A stretch of DNA of 64,000 nucleotides from Atopobiaceae bacterium (GTDB lineage: Bacteria; Actinomycetota; Coriobacteriia; Coriobacteriales; Atopobiaceae). Within the stretch, counting starts at the first letter, position 1; each line of letters starts with the position of its first letter. Below, in pieces: positions 26,803-36,241 of this stretch. A model generated the notes under the pieces. It saw only the letters and a program-made list of their open reading frames with translations, had not been told where the DNA came from and did not search any database. The stretch covers positions 1 to 64,000 of the forward strand of contig JAFWMI010000179.1 of the NCBI GenBank assembly GCA_017513965.1, in the 5' to 3' direction. The position numbers were made by a program, and so were the translations under genes.

Positions 26803-26829
26803 GTAACACTGTCAACAAAATCGTAACAC
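26803..26829 (-). promoter_or_regulatory. Importer promoter with GTAACAC direct repeats
   Basis: A perfect -35 box TTGACA (minus strand, 26810-26815) lies between two GTAACAC repeats (26803-26809 and 26823-26829, 20 bases apart, two helical turns). The -10 box is poor, as in activated or repressed promoters. It lies 59 bases before the binding-protein gene. Confidence 0.4.
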
Positions 26830-26898
26830 GAATCCAAGTCGTCTGGAGGGTCGCCATCCCTGAGGGCAGGCCATCACGAACGCTGCACGGCAAACGCA

Positions 26899-28368
<1,470 letters not shown>

Positions 28369-28499
28369 TCATCCTCTCCAGAATAGTCTGATGCAAAAAG
28401 TGTAGCGAAAACCCGTCACAATATGCCGCTTCCGCAAGAAGGTGCGCCCTCTAATTCCCTCCGTGCTATGATGGGACGGCTGAGGAAAGGAGCTCTCTC

Positions 28500-29606
28500 A
28501 TGGACTACTTTATGCCTACGCGGCTGTTTACTGGCACGGCTTGCATACAAGCGCATGCGGAAGCGCTTGTTGCATTGGGGACTAAGTGCCTCGTGGTGAA
28601 CGACGGGCAGTCTGCGCTCGATAGCGGTGCCTTGGACGATGTTCGGTGCGTCCTTGTGGAACAGGGGATCGAGGCGGTGGAATGGGACGGCGTCACCCCC
28701 AATCCTCCGGTGTCCTCCTGCATGAAGGCCGGTCGCATCGCGGCGACGTGCGGTGCGCAGTTCGTGCTGGGCATTGGCGGGGGATCATCGTTGGATGCCG
28801 CGAAGGCAATCGCGGTGTTTGCCGCCAATCCCGAGTTGGATGAGCAGAGCTTCTATGCCAAGGCTTGGCAGTGTGAGCCGTTGCCCATTGCCCTTGTGGG
28901 TACGACGGCCGGCACCGGAAGCGAGGTAACCAAGGTTTCGGTGCTCACCGACAGCGCTTCTCGCAAGCACAGCATCCACGACGACCGGCTCTATGCGGCG
29001 GTTGCCTTTGGCGACAGCCGCCATACGCATACGTGTCCACCGGCGGTTACGCTCTCGTGCGGTGTCGACGTGCTGGCCCATGCTACAGAGAGCTACTTCA
29101 GTCGCAAGGCAGACGACATCTCGCGGGCCTTCTCGGTACGTGCCGTGCGCATGGCCATGGGTCCGCTGGTGGCTGCGGCGGCAGGGGAGAAACTCAGCGA
29201 CGAGCAGCGTCGCCAGCTGTACGACGCTTCCATCTTGGGCGGCCTCGCCATCAACACCACGGGAACGTGCTTTCCGCACAACGTGGGCTACTACCTCACC
29301 GAGAACTATGGCGTGCCCCATGGCTTTGCCAGCGCCATCTTCCTGCCCGTCATGTTGGGGTACGTGCACGCTGGCAATGCAGCCTACGCGCAGGCGTTCT
29401 ATGACGAGGTGGGCACGAGCGAGAAGGACTATGTACGAATTATTGAACAGTGCCTGCCCGAGCTCAACATTCGTATGACAGAGCAGCAAATTGAGGATGC
29501 GCTGCCGCGGTGGGAGAACAACGGGTCGGTTCTCAATACGTGCGTGGATGTCTCCGTGCAGGAGATTCACTATATGTTGCGCAAGATGTTCGTAGGGCAA
29601 GAGTAG
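28500..29606 (+). CDS. Iron-containing alcohol dehydrogenase
   Basis: A 368-residue group III dehydrogenase behind GGAAAGGAG. NAD-binding GGGSSLDAAKAIA, the TTAGTGSEVT motif and metal ligands in DVLAHATESYFS and FPHNVGYYLTENYGVPHG (Asp and three His) are all present. It reduces aldehydes or oxidises alcohols with NAD(P)H; the substrate is unknown. A cupin gene follows 24 bases later. Confidence 0.9.
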   Translation: MDYFMPTRLFTGTACIQAHAEALVALGTKCLVVNDGQSALDSGALDDVRCVLVEQGIEAVEWDGVTPNPPVSSCMKAGRIAATCGAQFVLGIGGGSSLDAAKAIAVFAANPELDEQSFYAKAWQCEPLPIALVGTTAGTGSEVTKVSVLTDSASRKHSIHDDRLYAAVAFGDSRHTHTCPPAVTLSCGVDVLAHATESYFSRKADDISRAFSVRAVRMAMGPLVAAAAGEKLSDEQRRQLYDASILGGLAINTTGTCFPHNVGYYLTENYGVPHGFASAIFLPVMLGYVHAGNAAYAQAFYDEVGTSEKDYVRIIEQCLPELNIRMTEQQIEDALPRWENNGSVLNTCVDVSVQEIHYMLRKMFVGQE

Positions 29607-29630
29607 GGAAACAAAAAGAAAGGCGACACC

Positions 29631-29975
29631 ATGATTCGTAAGCGCGCAGACCAGGCTATTGAGCACAAGTGCATCCGTGACGGCATTGGCGAGGTTGAGA
29701 TGCACAAGATTTGCGAGAGCGTAGACGAGCTGTACGGCAAGGGCCGTCTGTTCAATCGCATGATCATCGCACCGGGTAACAGCATTGGCGAGCACAAGCA
29801 CGAGGGCGACAACGAGATCTTCTATTTCCTCTCGGGCAAGGGCGAGTACAACGACAATGGCACCATCGTGGAAGTGGGTCCTGGCGATACCACCGTATGC
29901 AACGACGGCGAGATGCATGGCCTGGTGAACACGGGCGACGTGCCTCTGGAGTTCATCGCGTTGATCCTGTACTAA
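29631..29975 (+). CDS. Single-domain cupin protein
   Basis: A 114-residue cupin. Motif 1 is GEHKHEGDNEIFYFLSGKG, with the two His and one Glu metal ligands, and motif 2 is PGDTTVCNDGEMHGLVN with the third His. Such small cupins are sugar isomerases, dioxygenases or binding proteins; no specific role can be assigned. It is probably co-transcribed with the alcohol dehydrogenase. Confidence 0.88.
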   Translation: MIRKRADQAIEHKCIRDGIGEVEMHKICESVDELYGKGRLFNRMIIAPGNSIGEHKHEGDNEIFYFLSGKGEYNDNGTIVEVGPGDTTVCNDGEMHGLVNTGDVPLEFIALILY

Positions 29976-30068
29976 GGGAAAACGATACTTGATGCGTGCG
30001 AGGGGCTTGTCCTGTTCTATGGGCGAGTCCCTCTGTGGTATGGAATGCCGTTGAGCGTGGAGGCAGAT

Positions 30069-30626
30069 ATGGGAGCAGACAACAGGTACGAGCAGTCCCA
30101 AAAGAAACACACGCATCATCATGACCATCATCATGATGCGCCGATGAGCGTTCACGATGCCGTGCAGTCGCTGCTGCTGTTGGGACAGGTGGCGCTCGAT
30201 GCGGGTGATTACGAGTCTGCCGTGGAAGCCTATGCGAGCCTCTTGCAGCTTGAGCCCAACGAGGTGGCTTCCTACAACCTTGGCAGTTTCTACGCGCGTG
30301 GACTCGGCGTTAGGCAGGACTTTGCGGAGGCGGCACGACTGTTTCATCAGGCAGAGCTCTTGGGCAACGAACGGGCTGGCAAGCTGTGTGCAAAGTGCAT
30401 GTTCGACTATCTGTATGGGGACTTGGGAACAAAGACGCCGGCAGAGTTGTATGCGGCCATGGCCTTGTTCGTGTTGCGGGTGTATCCGGAGGCGACCGAT
30501 CAAAAGCTGGAAGTGACCAACGGCCTCTTCGCGATTGCCGGTACGCTCGCCAGCAGGGGAGAACAGGCCGAGGCGCAAAAGGTTTATCTCGCGGCTACTG
30601 AGTTTGGTGACAACAGGGATGCATAG
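30069..30626 (+). CDS. TPR/Sel1-type protein with His-rich N-terminus
   Basis: A 185-residue protein, start at 30069 after GGAGG. Residues about 13-22 read HTHHHDHHHD, then tetratricopeptide-like helices (LLLLGQVALDAGDYESAVEAYASLLQLEP, YNLGSFYARGLGVRQDFAEAARLF with the Sel1 signature). It is cytosolic and likely a protein-interaction scaffold. The histidine run may bind metal or simply be low complexity. Confidence 0.75.
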   Translation: MGADNRYEQSQKKHTHHHDHHHDAPMSVHDAVQSLLLLGQVALDAGDYESAVEAYASLLQLEPNEVASYNLGSFYARGLGVRQDFAEAARLFHQAELLGNERAGKLCAKCMFDYLYGDLGTKTPAELYAAMALFVLRVYPEATDQKLEVTNGLFAIAGTLASRGEQAEAQKVYLAATEFGDNRDA

Positions 30627-30710
30627 GACCGTAAAGCGTACGGGTGATGCATGCCTTTGCTGACTGACCGAGGCAGCGAAGACGGTGGAGACAAAACTCC
30701 AAGCACGATC

Positions 30711-30753
30711 AAAAAAGTGGGGTGGCGTGCGCAAATACTGCGTACGCCACCCC
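30711..30753 (-). terminator. Rho-independent terminator
   Basis: A 15-bp stem with one G-T pair (30719-30733 with 30739-30753) and a 5-base loop, followed on the minus strand by six T (30711-30716). It ends the bactofilin-like gene. Confidence 0.85.
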
Positions 30754-30800
30754 TGCGCTCCAATTTAAGAATGTGGCTGGGCAAAGAAGCGGTTGCTACG

Positions 30801-31958
30801 TCATTCGGGGAGAACCGGAGTCTTGTCCTCGGCCTTTTCTATGTGCATGCCTAGGTAGATGGACTGCAGAACGTAACCAAGCAGATACACGAACGCAACT
30901 ACATCAACCAGTGTGCCCACGATGGGAAGGACGCTTGCCACGCCCATAATGGTACCGCCCGCAAGCGCGCAGACGTAGCGTCCGAGTTTGGGGAAGGCGA
31001 TCTTGAACACGGACGCGCCCATAAAACCAGCCGAGACCATTGCCATGGCAACCAGCACAAAGATGAGGGCGATTGACACGGGAATCGTAATAACCAAGAG
31101 CAGCAATACGACAATGGCGATGGGCAGTGCAAAGGTGCCAATAACACCTGAGCCGATAGTGGCTCCCGTGCGGGTGCGAATCATCTCTGCCGCCGTGGCG
31201 GTGTGACGCCTGAACAGCCACTCGGCGAGTATTGCGACGATAATCGTGCCAAAGATGCCTGCAATCATGGCGAGACCATGGAATACCCCGCCGAGTACCT
31301 CTACGGTATCTGTGAGCTCATTCGTGGTATCCGTCTCAACTTGAGAGAACTCAACCTTGCCCACCTTGGCGCCGTCCTTGAGGATGGGCTCTTGTGCCGC
31401 GCTCACCTTGAGCGTGCCCTTTATGCGTGCGTTAGGTCCTATCTCTACGGTCTCTGCGCCAACTACTACGTCACCTGCCACGGTGCCGTCAATGACGACT
31501 TTTTGGGCGTATGCCGTAAGCTCCTTGCATGACCCGCTTACAGTGACCGTAGCACCGGCTGCCGCAATGGCGTTTGCCTTGGTGTTCGTGATGCGCACGT
31601 CTTGTGCTGCGACGGTTATGCTTTGCCTTGCCGTTGATCCTTCAATGGAGATTGCCTGTGCTGCGGCTCGAATGCTTCCGCCGGCGTTGCAGTTCGAGAC
31701 GTCAACGACCTGCCCGGCTGCGATGAGGTCATTGGCCACCTTGTGGTCATTCAGCTCCAGGTTTCTGCCAAACCACACGTAGTCGTTTCCCATCATGGGA
31801 AGTCCGCCGACAAAGGGCACGGGCACTTCCTCTCCCAATGGGGCTTGTTCTTTTGTGCCGTTGCCGTTGTCTGCATAGGCGATTACGGGCCGTAACGCAA
31901 TCGCGAGGAATGCCACGAGCGTGAGCATTGCAAGTGCGGCATACAACCTTGTTTTCAT
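30801..31958 (-). CDS. Membrane protein with bactofilin-like beta-helix
   Basis: A 385-residue protein; start at 31958 after GAGAGGAA. A signal peptide or anchor (about 1-28) is followed by a region of short parallel repeats (ISIEGSTARQSITVAAQDVRI ... VVIDGTVAGDVVVGAETVEI) like bactofilin/polymer-forming domains. Four or so transmembrane segments fill the C-terminal half (about 225-370). Proteins of this layout are seen in Firmicutes and Actinobacteria with unknown roles, perhaps envelope scaffolds. Divergent to the CDF exporter. Confidence 0.75.
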   Translation of the reverse strand: MKTRLYAALAMLTLVAFLAIALRPVIAYADNGNGTKEQAPLGEEVPVPFVGGLPMMGNDYVWFGRNLELNDHKVANDLIAAGQVVDVSNCNAGGSIRAAAQAISIEGSTARQSITVAAQDVRITNTKANAIAAAGATVTVSGSCKELTAYAQKVVIDGTVAGDVVVGAETVEIGPNARIKGTLKVSAAQEPILKDGAKVGKVEFSQVETDTTNELTDTVEVLGGVFHGLAMIAGIFGTIIVAILAEWLFRRHTATAAEMIRTRTGATIGSGVIGTFALPIAIVVLLLLVITIPVSIALIFVLVAMAMVSAGFMGASVFKIAFPKLGRYVCALAGGTIMGVASVLPIVGTLVDVVAFVYLLGYVLQSIYLGMHIEKAEDKTPVLPE

Positions 31959-32030
31959 GTGATTCCTCTCCAATCCCTCGTCACGCAGAGCAATAAGGAG
32001 TCTATCACTAAGTGAACGATGTCTTGTGAT

Positions 32031-32040
32031 AGCCTAGGCT
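32031..32040. promoter_or_regulatory. Palindrome between bactofilin-like gene and CDF exporter
   Basis: AGCCTAGGCT is a perfect 10-base palindrome flanked by AT-rich halves (GTGAT and TAACTA), ending 19 bases before the exporter's start. It resembles the general shape of DtxR/MntR-family metal operators but does not match a consensus. Confidence 0.3.
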
Positions 32041-32059
32041 TAACTAGGGGGGCGTGCGT

Positions 32060-33166
32060 ATGGACCGCGAGAGACAGATTGTCCGGGCGAGTGTAATAAG
32101 CATAGTGGGCAACGTCATACTTGCCATCACCAAAGGTGCCGTTGGCGTCGTGACCGGATCCATAGCCATTGCGCTTGACGCCATCAACAGCCTGACCGAT
32201 GCCTTGGCCTCGGTAATCGCGGTGATTGGTGCCAGGCTGGCCGGAAAGGCAGCGAATCGAAGCCACCCGTTTGGCTATGGTCGCATGGAGTATCTGTCGT
32301 CCATCGTTATTGCCGCGCTCATTCTGTCTGCGGGAATCTCGTCCTTTACGGAGTCGGTTCGGTCGATCATGCACCCCACCGACCCACAGTACAGCGTTGT
32401 GTCGCTCATCATCGTTGCCGGTGCCGCGTTGGTTAAGTTCGCCCTTGGCTTTTATCTGTTACGGGTGGGGAAACGCACTAACTCGGGATCGCTTGTGGGT
32501 TCGGGAACCGATTCGCTCATGGATGGAGGCGTCTCTACGGCGACGTTTGTTGCCGGCATATTGTTCTTTGTTGCCGGCATACGGATTGAGTCGTGGCTTG
32601 CTGCAGGCATATCCATACTCATCACAAGAAGCGGCGTCCTGCTGCTCATAGAGACGGCTTCCAAACTGCTCGGTGAGCGCGTAAAACCAGAGGTGGCCGC
32701 TCGCGTGGAGCAAGAGGCACGCGCCATCGATGCGGTTCGTCTTGCGAGCGGCGTTGTATTGCTGGACTTTGGTCCCGAACAGATAGCTGGTGCCATGCAC
32801 GTTACCGTAGACGGTAGGATGACGGTTGCCGAGTTCGACAACGTGGCACGTGCCGTGCAGTCTCGAGTGTTCCAGAAGTGCGGCGTAACGCTTGCCGGCG
32901 TTACGCCTTACCCCGATGCCTCATATAACGACGACGTGCAAGAGCTGCGCGCGACGGTTGGTCGCATAGTGTGGAGACGCGACCATGTGGTTGACATGCG
33001 AGGCTTGTACATTGATGTTGATGCACAAACGGTACGCTTTGACGCCGTCGTTGATTTTGAGGTTGAGGACCTCAAGGAGCTTCGCGCACAGATTATCGCG
33101 GCATGTGAGAAGGACTGCCCAGGCTGGACCTTCGACGTGCGCGTGCTTCCCGACGTGGGGGATTGA
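32060..33166 (+). CDS. Cation diffusion facilitator, manganese-like
   Basis: A 368-residue metal/proton antiporter with six membrane segments and the signature HPFGYGRMEYLS. The transport site reads AINSLTDALAS in helix 2 (NxxxD) and GTDSLMDGG in helix 5 (Asp-rich, no His). An Asn/Asp-only site is known for manganese-type CDFs, whereas zinc types use Asp/His. The C-terminus is long and seems to carry two ferredoxin-like ZT-dimer modules (about 210-295 and 305-366). It starts at ATG 32060 after AGGGGGGC. Confidence 0.85.
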   Translation: MDRERQIVRASVISIVGNVILAITKGAVGVVTGSIAIALDAINSLTDALASVIAVIGARLAGKAANRSHPFGYGRMEYLSSIVIAALILSAGISSFTESVRSIMHPTDPQYSVVSLIIVAGAALVKFALGFYLLRVGKRTNSGSLVGSGTDSLMDGGVSTATFVAGILFFVAGIRIESWLAAGISILITRSGVLLLIETASKLLGERVKPEVAARVEQEARAIDAVRLASGVVLLDFGPEQIAGAMHVTVDGRMTVAEFDNVARAVQSRVFQKCGVTLAGVTPYPDASYNDDVQELRATVGRIVWRRDHVVDMRGLYIDVDAQTVRFDAVVDFEVEDLKELRAQIIAACEKDCPGWTFDVRVLPDVGD

Positions 33167-33189
33167 TTAGACGAGACCTGATTCCGTTG

Positions 33190-34410
33190 TTATGCGTTCT
33201 TTTGCGCATAGGCGCCAAAGATGAGCCCTGCGGTAGCTATGGCCATAACGAGCATAACCCACAGCGTGAGGTCGTAGCCGCCCGAGAAGTCGTACATAAA
33301 ACCGATGATGGACGAGAAGGCCGCGTTGGCAACGTTGCCGCCGAGTGAGAAGGTGGGATACACGCGCGTGTAGTTTTGCGGGCCAAACACGTCGCGCGTT
33401 GTCATGGAGATGCCAACCGTAGCCAGCGAATAGCATAGGCCAAAGAGCGTGGCTGCCACAATAACGGAGATTGGACCGCGTACGAACAGGAATACCAACA
33501 GCGATGCGATCACGACCACGCAATAGGCAAGTATGGAGCGCTTGGCGCCGAACTTGTCTACGAGTATGCCCAGAATCACCTTGCCTGCCGTGTTGGCCAC
33601 CATGCAAAAAGAGAGCATGGTCGCTCCGGTTGCCGCGCCCAGGCCAAAGCTCTCGGCCATCCCGGGGAAGTGCTGTGGCAGGCCCGTGAGGCCGGAGCAG
33701 AATATGGAGTAGACAAGAACCAATGCGAACAGAATGCCGCTGATGGCCCCACCGGTGGAAGCGACCGAGACGTTGGTCTTTTTGCCTTCGTTCTGCGTTG
33801 GCTTTGATGTGGCGCCCAGTGCCAACTTGCCGCAGCCTTTGGGATCGACCGAGGGCAAGAACAGTATGGCAGGTAGGTTGAGCAGCACGGTGAGGATGGC
33901 AACGACGAGGTAGCCCATGCGCCATCCGCCTCCGGTGATGACACCCGACAGGATGGGCGAAAAGACCGCGCCCGCAATGCCCGAGCATCCAAATGCGATG
34001 CTCGTAACGAGGCCTATGCCCTCGACGAACCAATTGTTGAGTACCGAGGTGGCAAACACCATACCGACCACACCAGCGGCCAAACCGCGAAGGATGCAGA
34101 GCACGTACATGGTCACTATGCTATGGCAGAGCGTGAGGGCCGCCGTAGAACCTGCCAGCACGGCTGTTGCGGCGATGAGCAGAGGCTTGGGACTTCTTGC
34201 CTTCATGAGTTTGGGCGCTGCCATGCCACCGAGGGCGAAGCAGATGTTGCATATGGTGAGGGTGAGGCTTACCTCGCCCTTAAGGATGCCCAGCTCCGAG
34301 GCAACGGGATCAAAGAACAGGCCGGCGACGTTTGTGACGAGTCCAACGCCCGAAGCAATAAGACCGCACATGGCCACAAGAACGAGCAGATAGGTGCCTT
34401 TGATCTTCAT
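33190..34410 (-). CDS. MFS transporter, oxalate/formate-antiporter-like
   Basis: A 406-residue protein with twelve predicted membrane segments. The two halves carry degenerate MFS loop motifs (KLMKARSPKPLL; VDKFGAKRSIL) and PTFSLGGNVANAAFSSIIGF near helix 11. This is the OFA (monocarboxylate/oxalate) style of MFS carrier; the anion transported is not predictable. Confidence 0.8.
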   Translation of the reverse strand: MKIKGTYLLVLVAMCGLIASGVGLVTNVAGLFFDPVASELGILKGEVSLTLTICNICFALGGMAAPKLMKARSPKPLLIAATAVLAGSTAALTLCHSIVTMYVLCILRGLAAGVVGMVFATSVLNNWFVEGIGLVTSIAFGCSGIAGAVFSPILSGVITGGGWRMGYLVVAILTVLLNLPAILFLPSVDPKGCGKLALGATSKPTQNEGKKTNVSVASTGGAISGILFALVLVYSIFCSGLTGLPQHFPGMAESFGLGAATGATMLSFCMVANTAGKVILGILVDKFGAKRSILAYCVVVIASLLVFLFVRGPISVIVAATLFGLCYSLATVGISMTTRDVFGPQNYTRVYPTFSLGGNVANAAFSSIIGFMYDFSGGYDLTLWVMLVMAIATAGLIFGAYAQKNA

Positions 34411-34525
34411 GTCTCTCCTTCCTCTAAATCATATATGCAAATATAACACCCTTTATGTCGATATATGTGGTATAAAGCCCAAATGGTTAAGCTATAGGTG
34501 ATGAGCCATATTGGCGGAGGAAAAC

Positions 34526-35104
34526 ATGGCAAAGCTGTTCTTTAGGTACGGTGCAATGGGCAGTTCAAAGACGGCGAACGCCCTTATGGTTGCGTACAAC
34601 TATCACGAGAAGGGCCAGCGTGCTCTGCTGGTTAAGCCATCGATTGACACGCGCGATGGCAAGGGCGTTATGGCCTCGCGTATTGGGTTGAGTGGTCCGT
34701 GTGTGTCGATAGAGCATCTTATGAGGCTCAGCCAGGAGCAGGTGCAAGCGTACGACTGCATTATTGTGGATGAGGCTCAGTTCTGCACAAAGGACCAAGT
34801 GGCGTTTCTTACCACAATCGTCGATGACTACGATGTGACGGTTATTGCCTACGGCTTGCGCACGGACTTTAAACGAGATCTGTTCCCGGGCGCCATGTGG
34901 CTTCTTGCTTGGGCGGATGTAATCGAGGAGGTAAAGACCGTTTGCTGGTGCGGGCGAGCGGCAACGTGCAATGCGCGCATCGACGAGAACGGGAACATGG
35001 TGCACGAGGGCAGTCAGGTAATGCTGGGCGCCAACGACTCGTACGTTTCGGTGTGCCGAAAACACCACAAGCTGGGACAAACAAAGCCGTGCTCGTGGGA
35101 ATAG
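34526..35104 (+). CDS. tdk: Thymidine kinase
   Basis: Phosphorylates thymidine and deoxyuridine for salvage. The 192-residue protein (start 34526 after GGAGGAAAAC) has the type II P-loop RYGAMGSSKTA, the DEAQF Walker B/catalytic segment, YGLRTDF and the structural zinc ligands CWCGRAATC and CRKHH. Length is normal for bacterial TK. Confidence 0.95.
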   Translation: MAKLFFRYGAMGSSKTANALMVAYNYHEKGQRALLVKPSIDTRDGKGVMASRIGLSGPCVSIEHLMRLSQEQVQAYDCIIVDEAQFCTKDQVAFLTTIVDDYDVTVIAYGLRTDFKRDLFPGAMWLLAWADVIEEVKTVCWCGRAATCNARIDENGNMVHEGSQVMLGANDSYVSVCRKHHKLGQTKPCSWE

Positions 35105-35188
35105 AATCCTCTCCCAGCCTCATCCGCAATTCTCTATTGCGTGACAATGCTAGTTCGCGCCCTTACGCTTATTCGTAAGGAGCAGACG

Positions 35189-36022
35189 ATGGGAGGCGCC
35201 ATGGGAGTTGGTAAGACGATTCAGAATGCTCGTAGGACTGCGGGGTTGACCCAGGAGCAACTTGCGGCAAAGGTGTATGTTACCCGTCAGGCAGTGAGCC
35301 GGTGGGAGAACGAGGAGAGCGAGCCGGGTATCGACATGCGCAAACTGCTTGCGAGTGTGCTCGGTGTGCCGGTGACGGATTTGTTCGACCTGCCCGATGC
35401 CCCAACGTGTCAGTGCTGTGGCACGCCGTTCGACGTCCCGAACATGCCCTTTGGGACGAACGCAGACGGTACGGAAAACCCGGACTACTGTGGATGGTGC
35501 TACCAAAACGGTGAGTTTACGAGCGGTGGGCTTGACGAGATCATCGAGCATAACGTGCCTTATCTCATGCAAGCCACCGGTTACTCACAGGAGGAGGCGG
35601 TCTCGTTTATGGGTGCCGTGCTTCCCACGCTCAAGCACTGGAGACAGGTCGAGAACCGCAACGTGGCTGGCAACTTGCACAAGAGCGTATTGTACGTGTG
35701 CCCAAGCTGCGGGAACGTCGTGTGGTCGTCGGGCGAGGCTGTTGTGAGTTGTTGCGGCGATGCGCTTGAGCCGCTGGTGGCGAAGGCGAACGACGGCCTT
35801 CTGAGCGCAGAGGTAGAAGTGACGGAGGGAATCCAACGAGTGCGCATTGCTCACCCAATGACGAAGGATGACCACCTGCTCTTCGTTGCCGCTGTTGGCG
35901 ACGACCTCGTTCGCATTAAGCGGCTCTATCCCGAGCAGGAAGCGCGCGCGGAGTTCTATCTACAGGGACCTTGCAAGATATACGCATACGGAGCGAGTTG
36001 TGGCCTGGTGAAGATAGGTTGA
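35189..36022 (+). CDS. XRE regulator with zinc ribbon and desulfoferrodoxin-like C-terminus
   Basis: A 277-residue protein; AAGGAG lies before ATG 35189 (a second ATG four codons on is possible). Order: XRE helix-turn-helix (about 8-62, VTRQAVSRWENEES), a zinc ribbon of the PF12674 kind (CQCCGTPF ... YCGWCYQNGEFT), a second CPSCG/CCG pair, and a domain with AHPMTKDDHLLFVAAV...KRLYP, like desulfoferrodoxin. Related regulators end in YCNxHGL, supplying Cys and His iron ligands; here the end is YGASCGL, so the ligand set is altered. A redox- or metal-sensing role is inferred. Confidence 0.8.
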   Translation: MGGAMGVGKTIQNARRTAGLTQEQLAAKVYVTRQAVSRWENEESEPGIDMRKLLASVLGVPVTDLFDLPDAPTCQCCGTPFDVPNMPFGTNADGTENPDYCGWCYQNGEFTSGGLDEIIEHNVPYLMQATGYSQEEAVSFMGAVLPTLKHWRQVENRNVAGNLHKSVLYVCPSCGNVVWSSGEAVVSCCGDALEPLVAKANDGLLSAEVEVTEGIQRVRIAHPMTKDDHLLFVAAVGDDLVRIKRLYPEQEARAEFYLQGPCKIYAYGASCGLVKIG

Positions 36023-36072
36023 CGAGACTGGGATAATGTGTTGTATGTGTTGTCGCGTTTGCCCGCATACGT

Positions 36073-36113
36073 CCGTGAGGGAGGGCCATCGACCGCATTG
36101 CCCTCCCTCACGG
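36073..36113. terminator. Perfect 14-bp hairpin
   Basis: CCGTGAGGGAGGGC (36073-36086) pairs with GCCCTCCCTCACGG (36100-36113) over a 13-base loop, 51 bases after the XRE/zinc-ribbon gene. No T-run is present. Confidence 0.65.
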
Positions 36114-36241
36114 AGTAGATGACGTGCCGCTCATGTTCTGAGTGAATGCCATTCGTGAGAGACAATCCATACAACAGGCTTGTTCTCGTAGGATAAGGGG
36201 AGGTTAGTCAAAGCGTGCGGTAGAAAAGGAAGGTGAGTTGG

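Noticed and set aside
28785-30734. 649-codon minus-strand frame
   Set aside because: It runs antisense through three well-supported genes (alcohol dehydrogenase, cupin, TPR protein) and shows no domain; a shadow.
34453-34474. CTTTAT/ATAAAG inverted halves between the MFS and thymidine kinase genes
   Set aside because: AT-rich and short; not distinguishable from promoter background.
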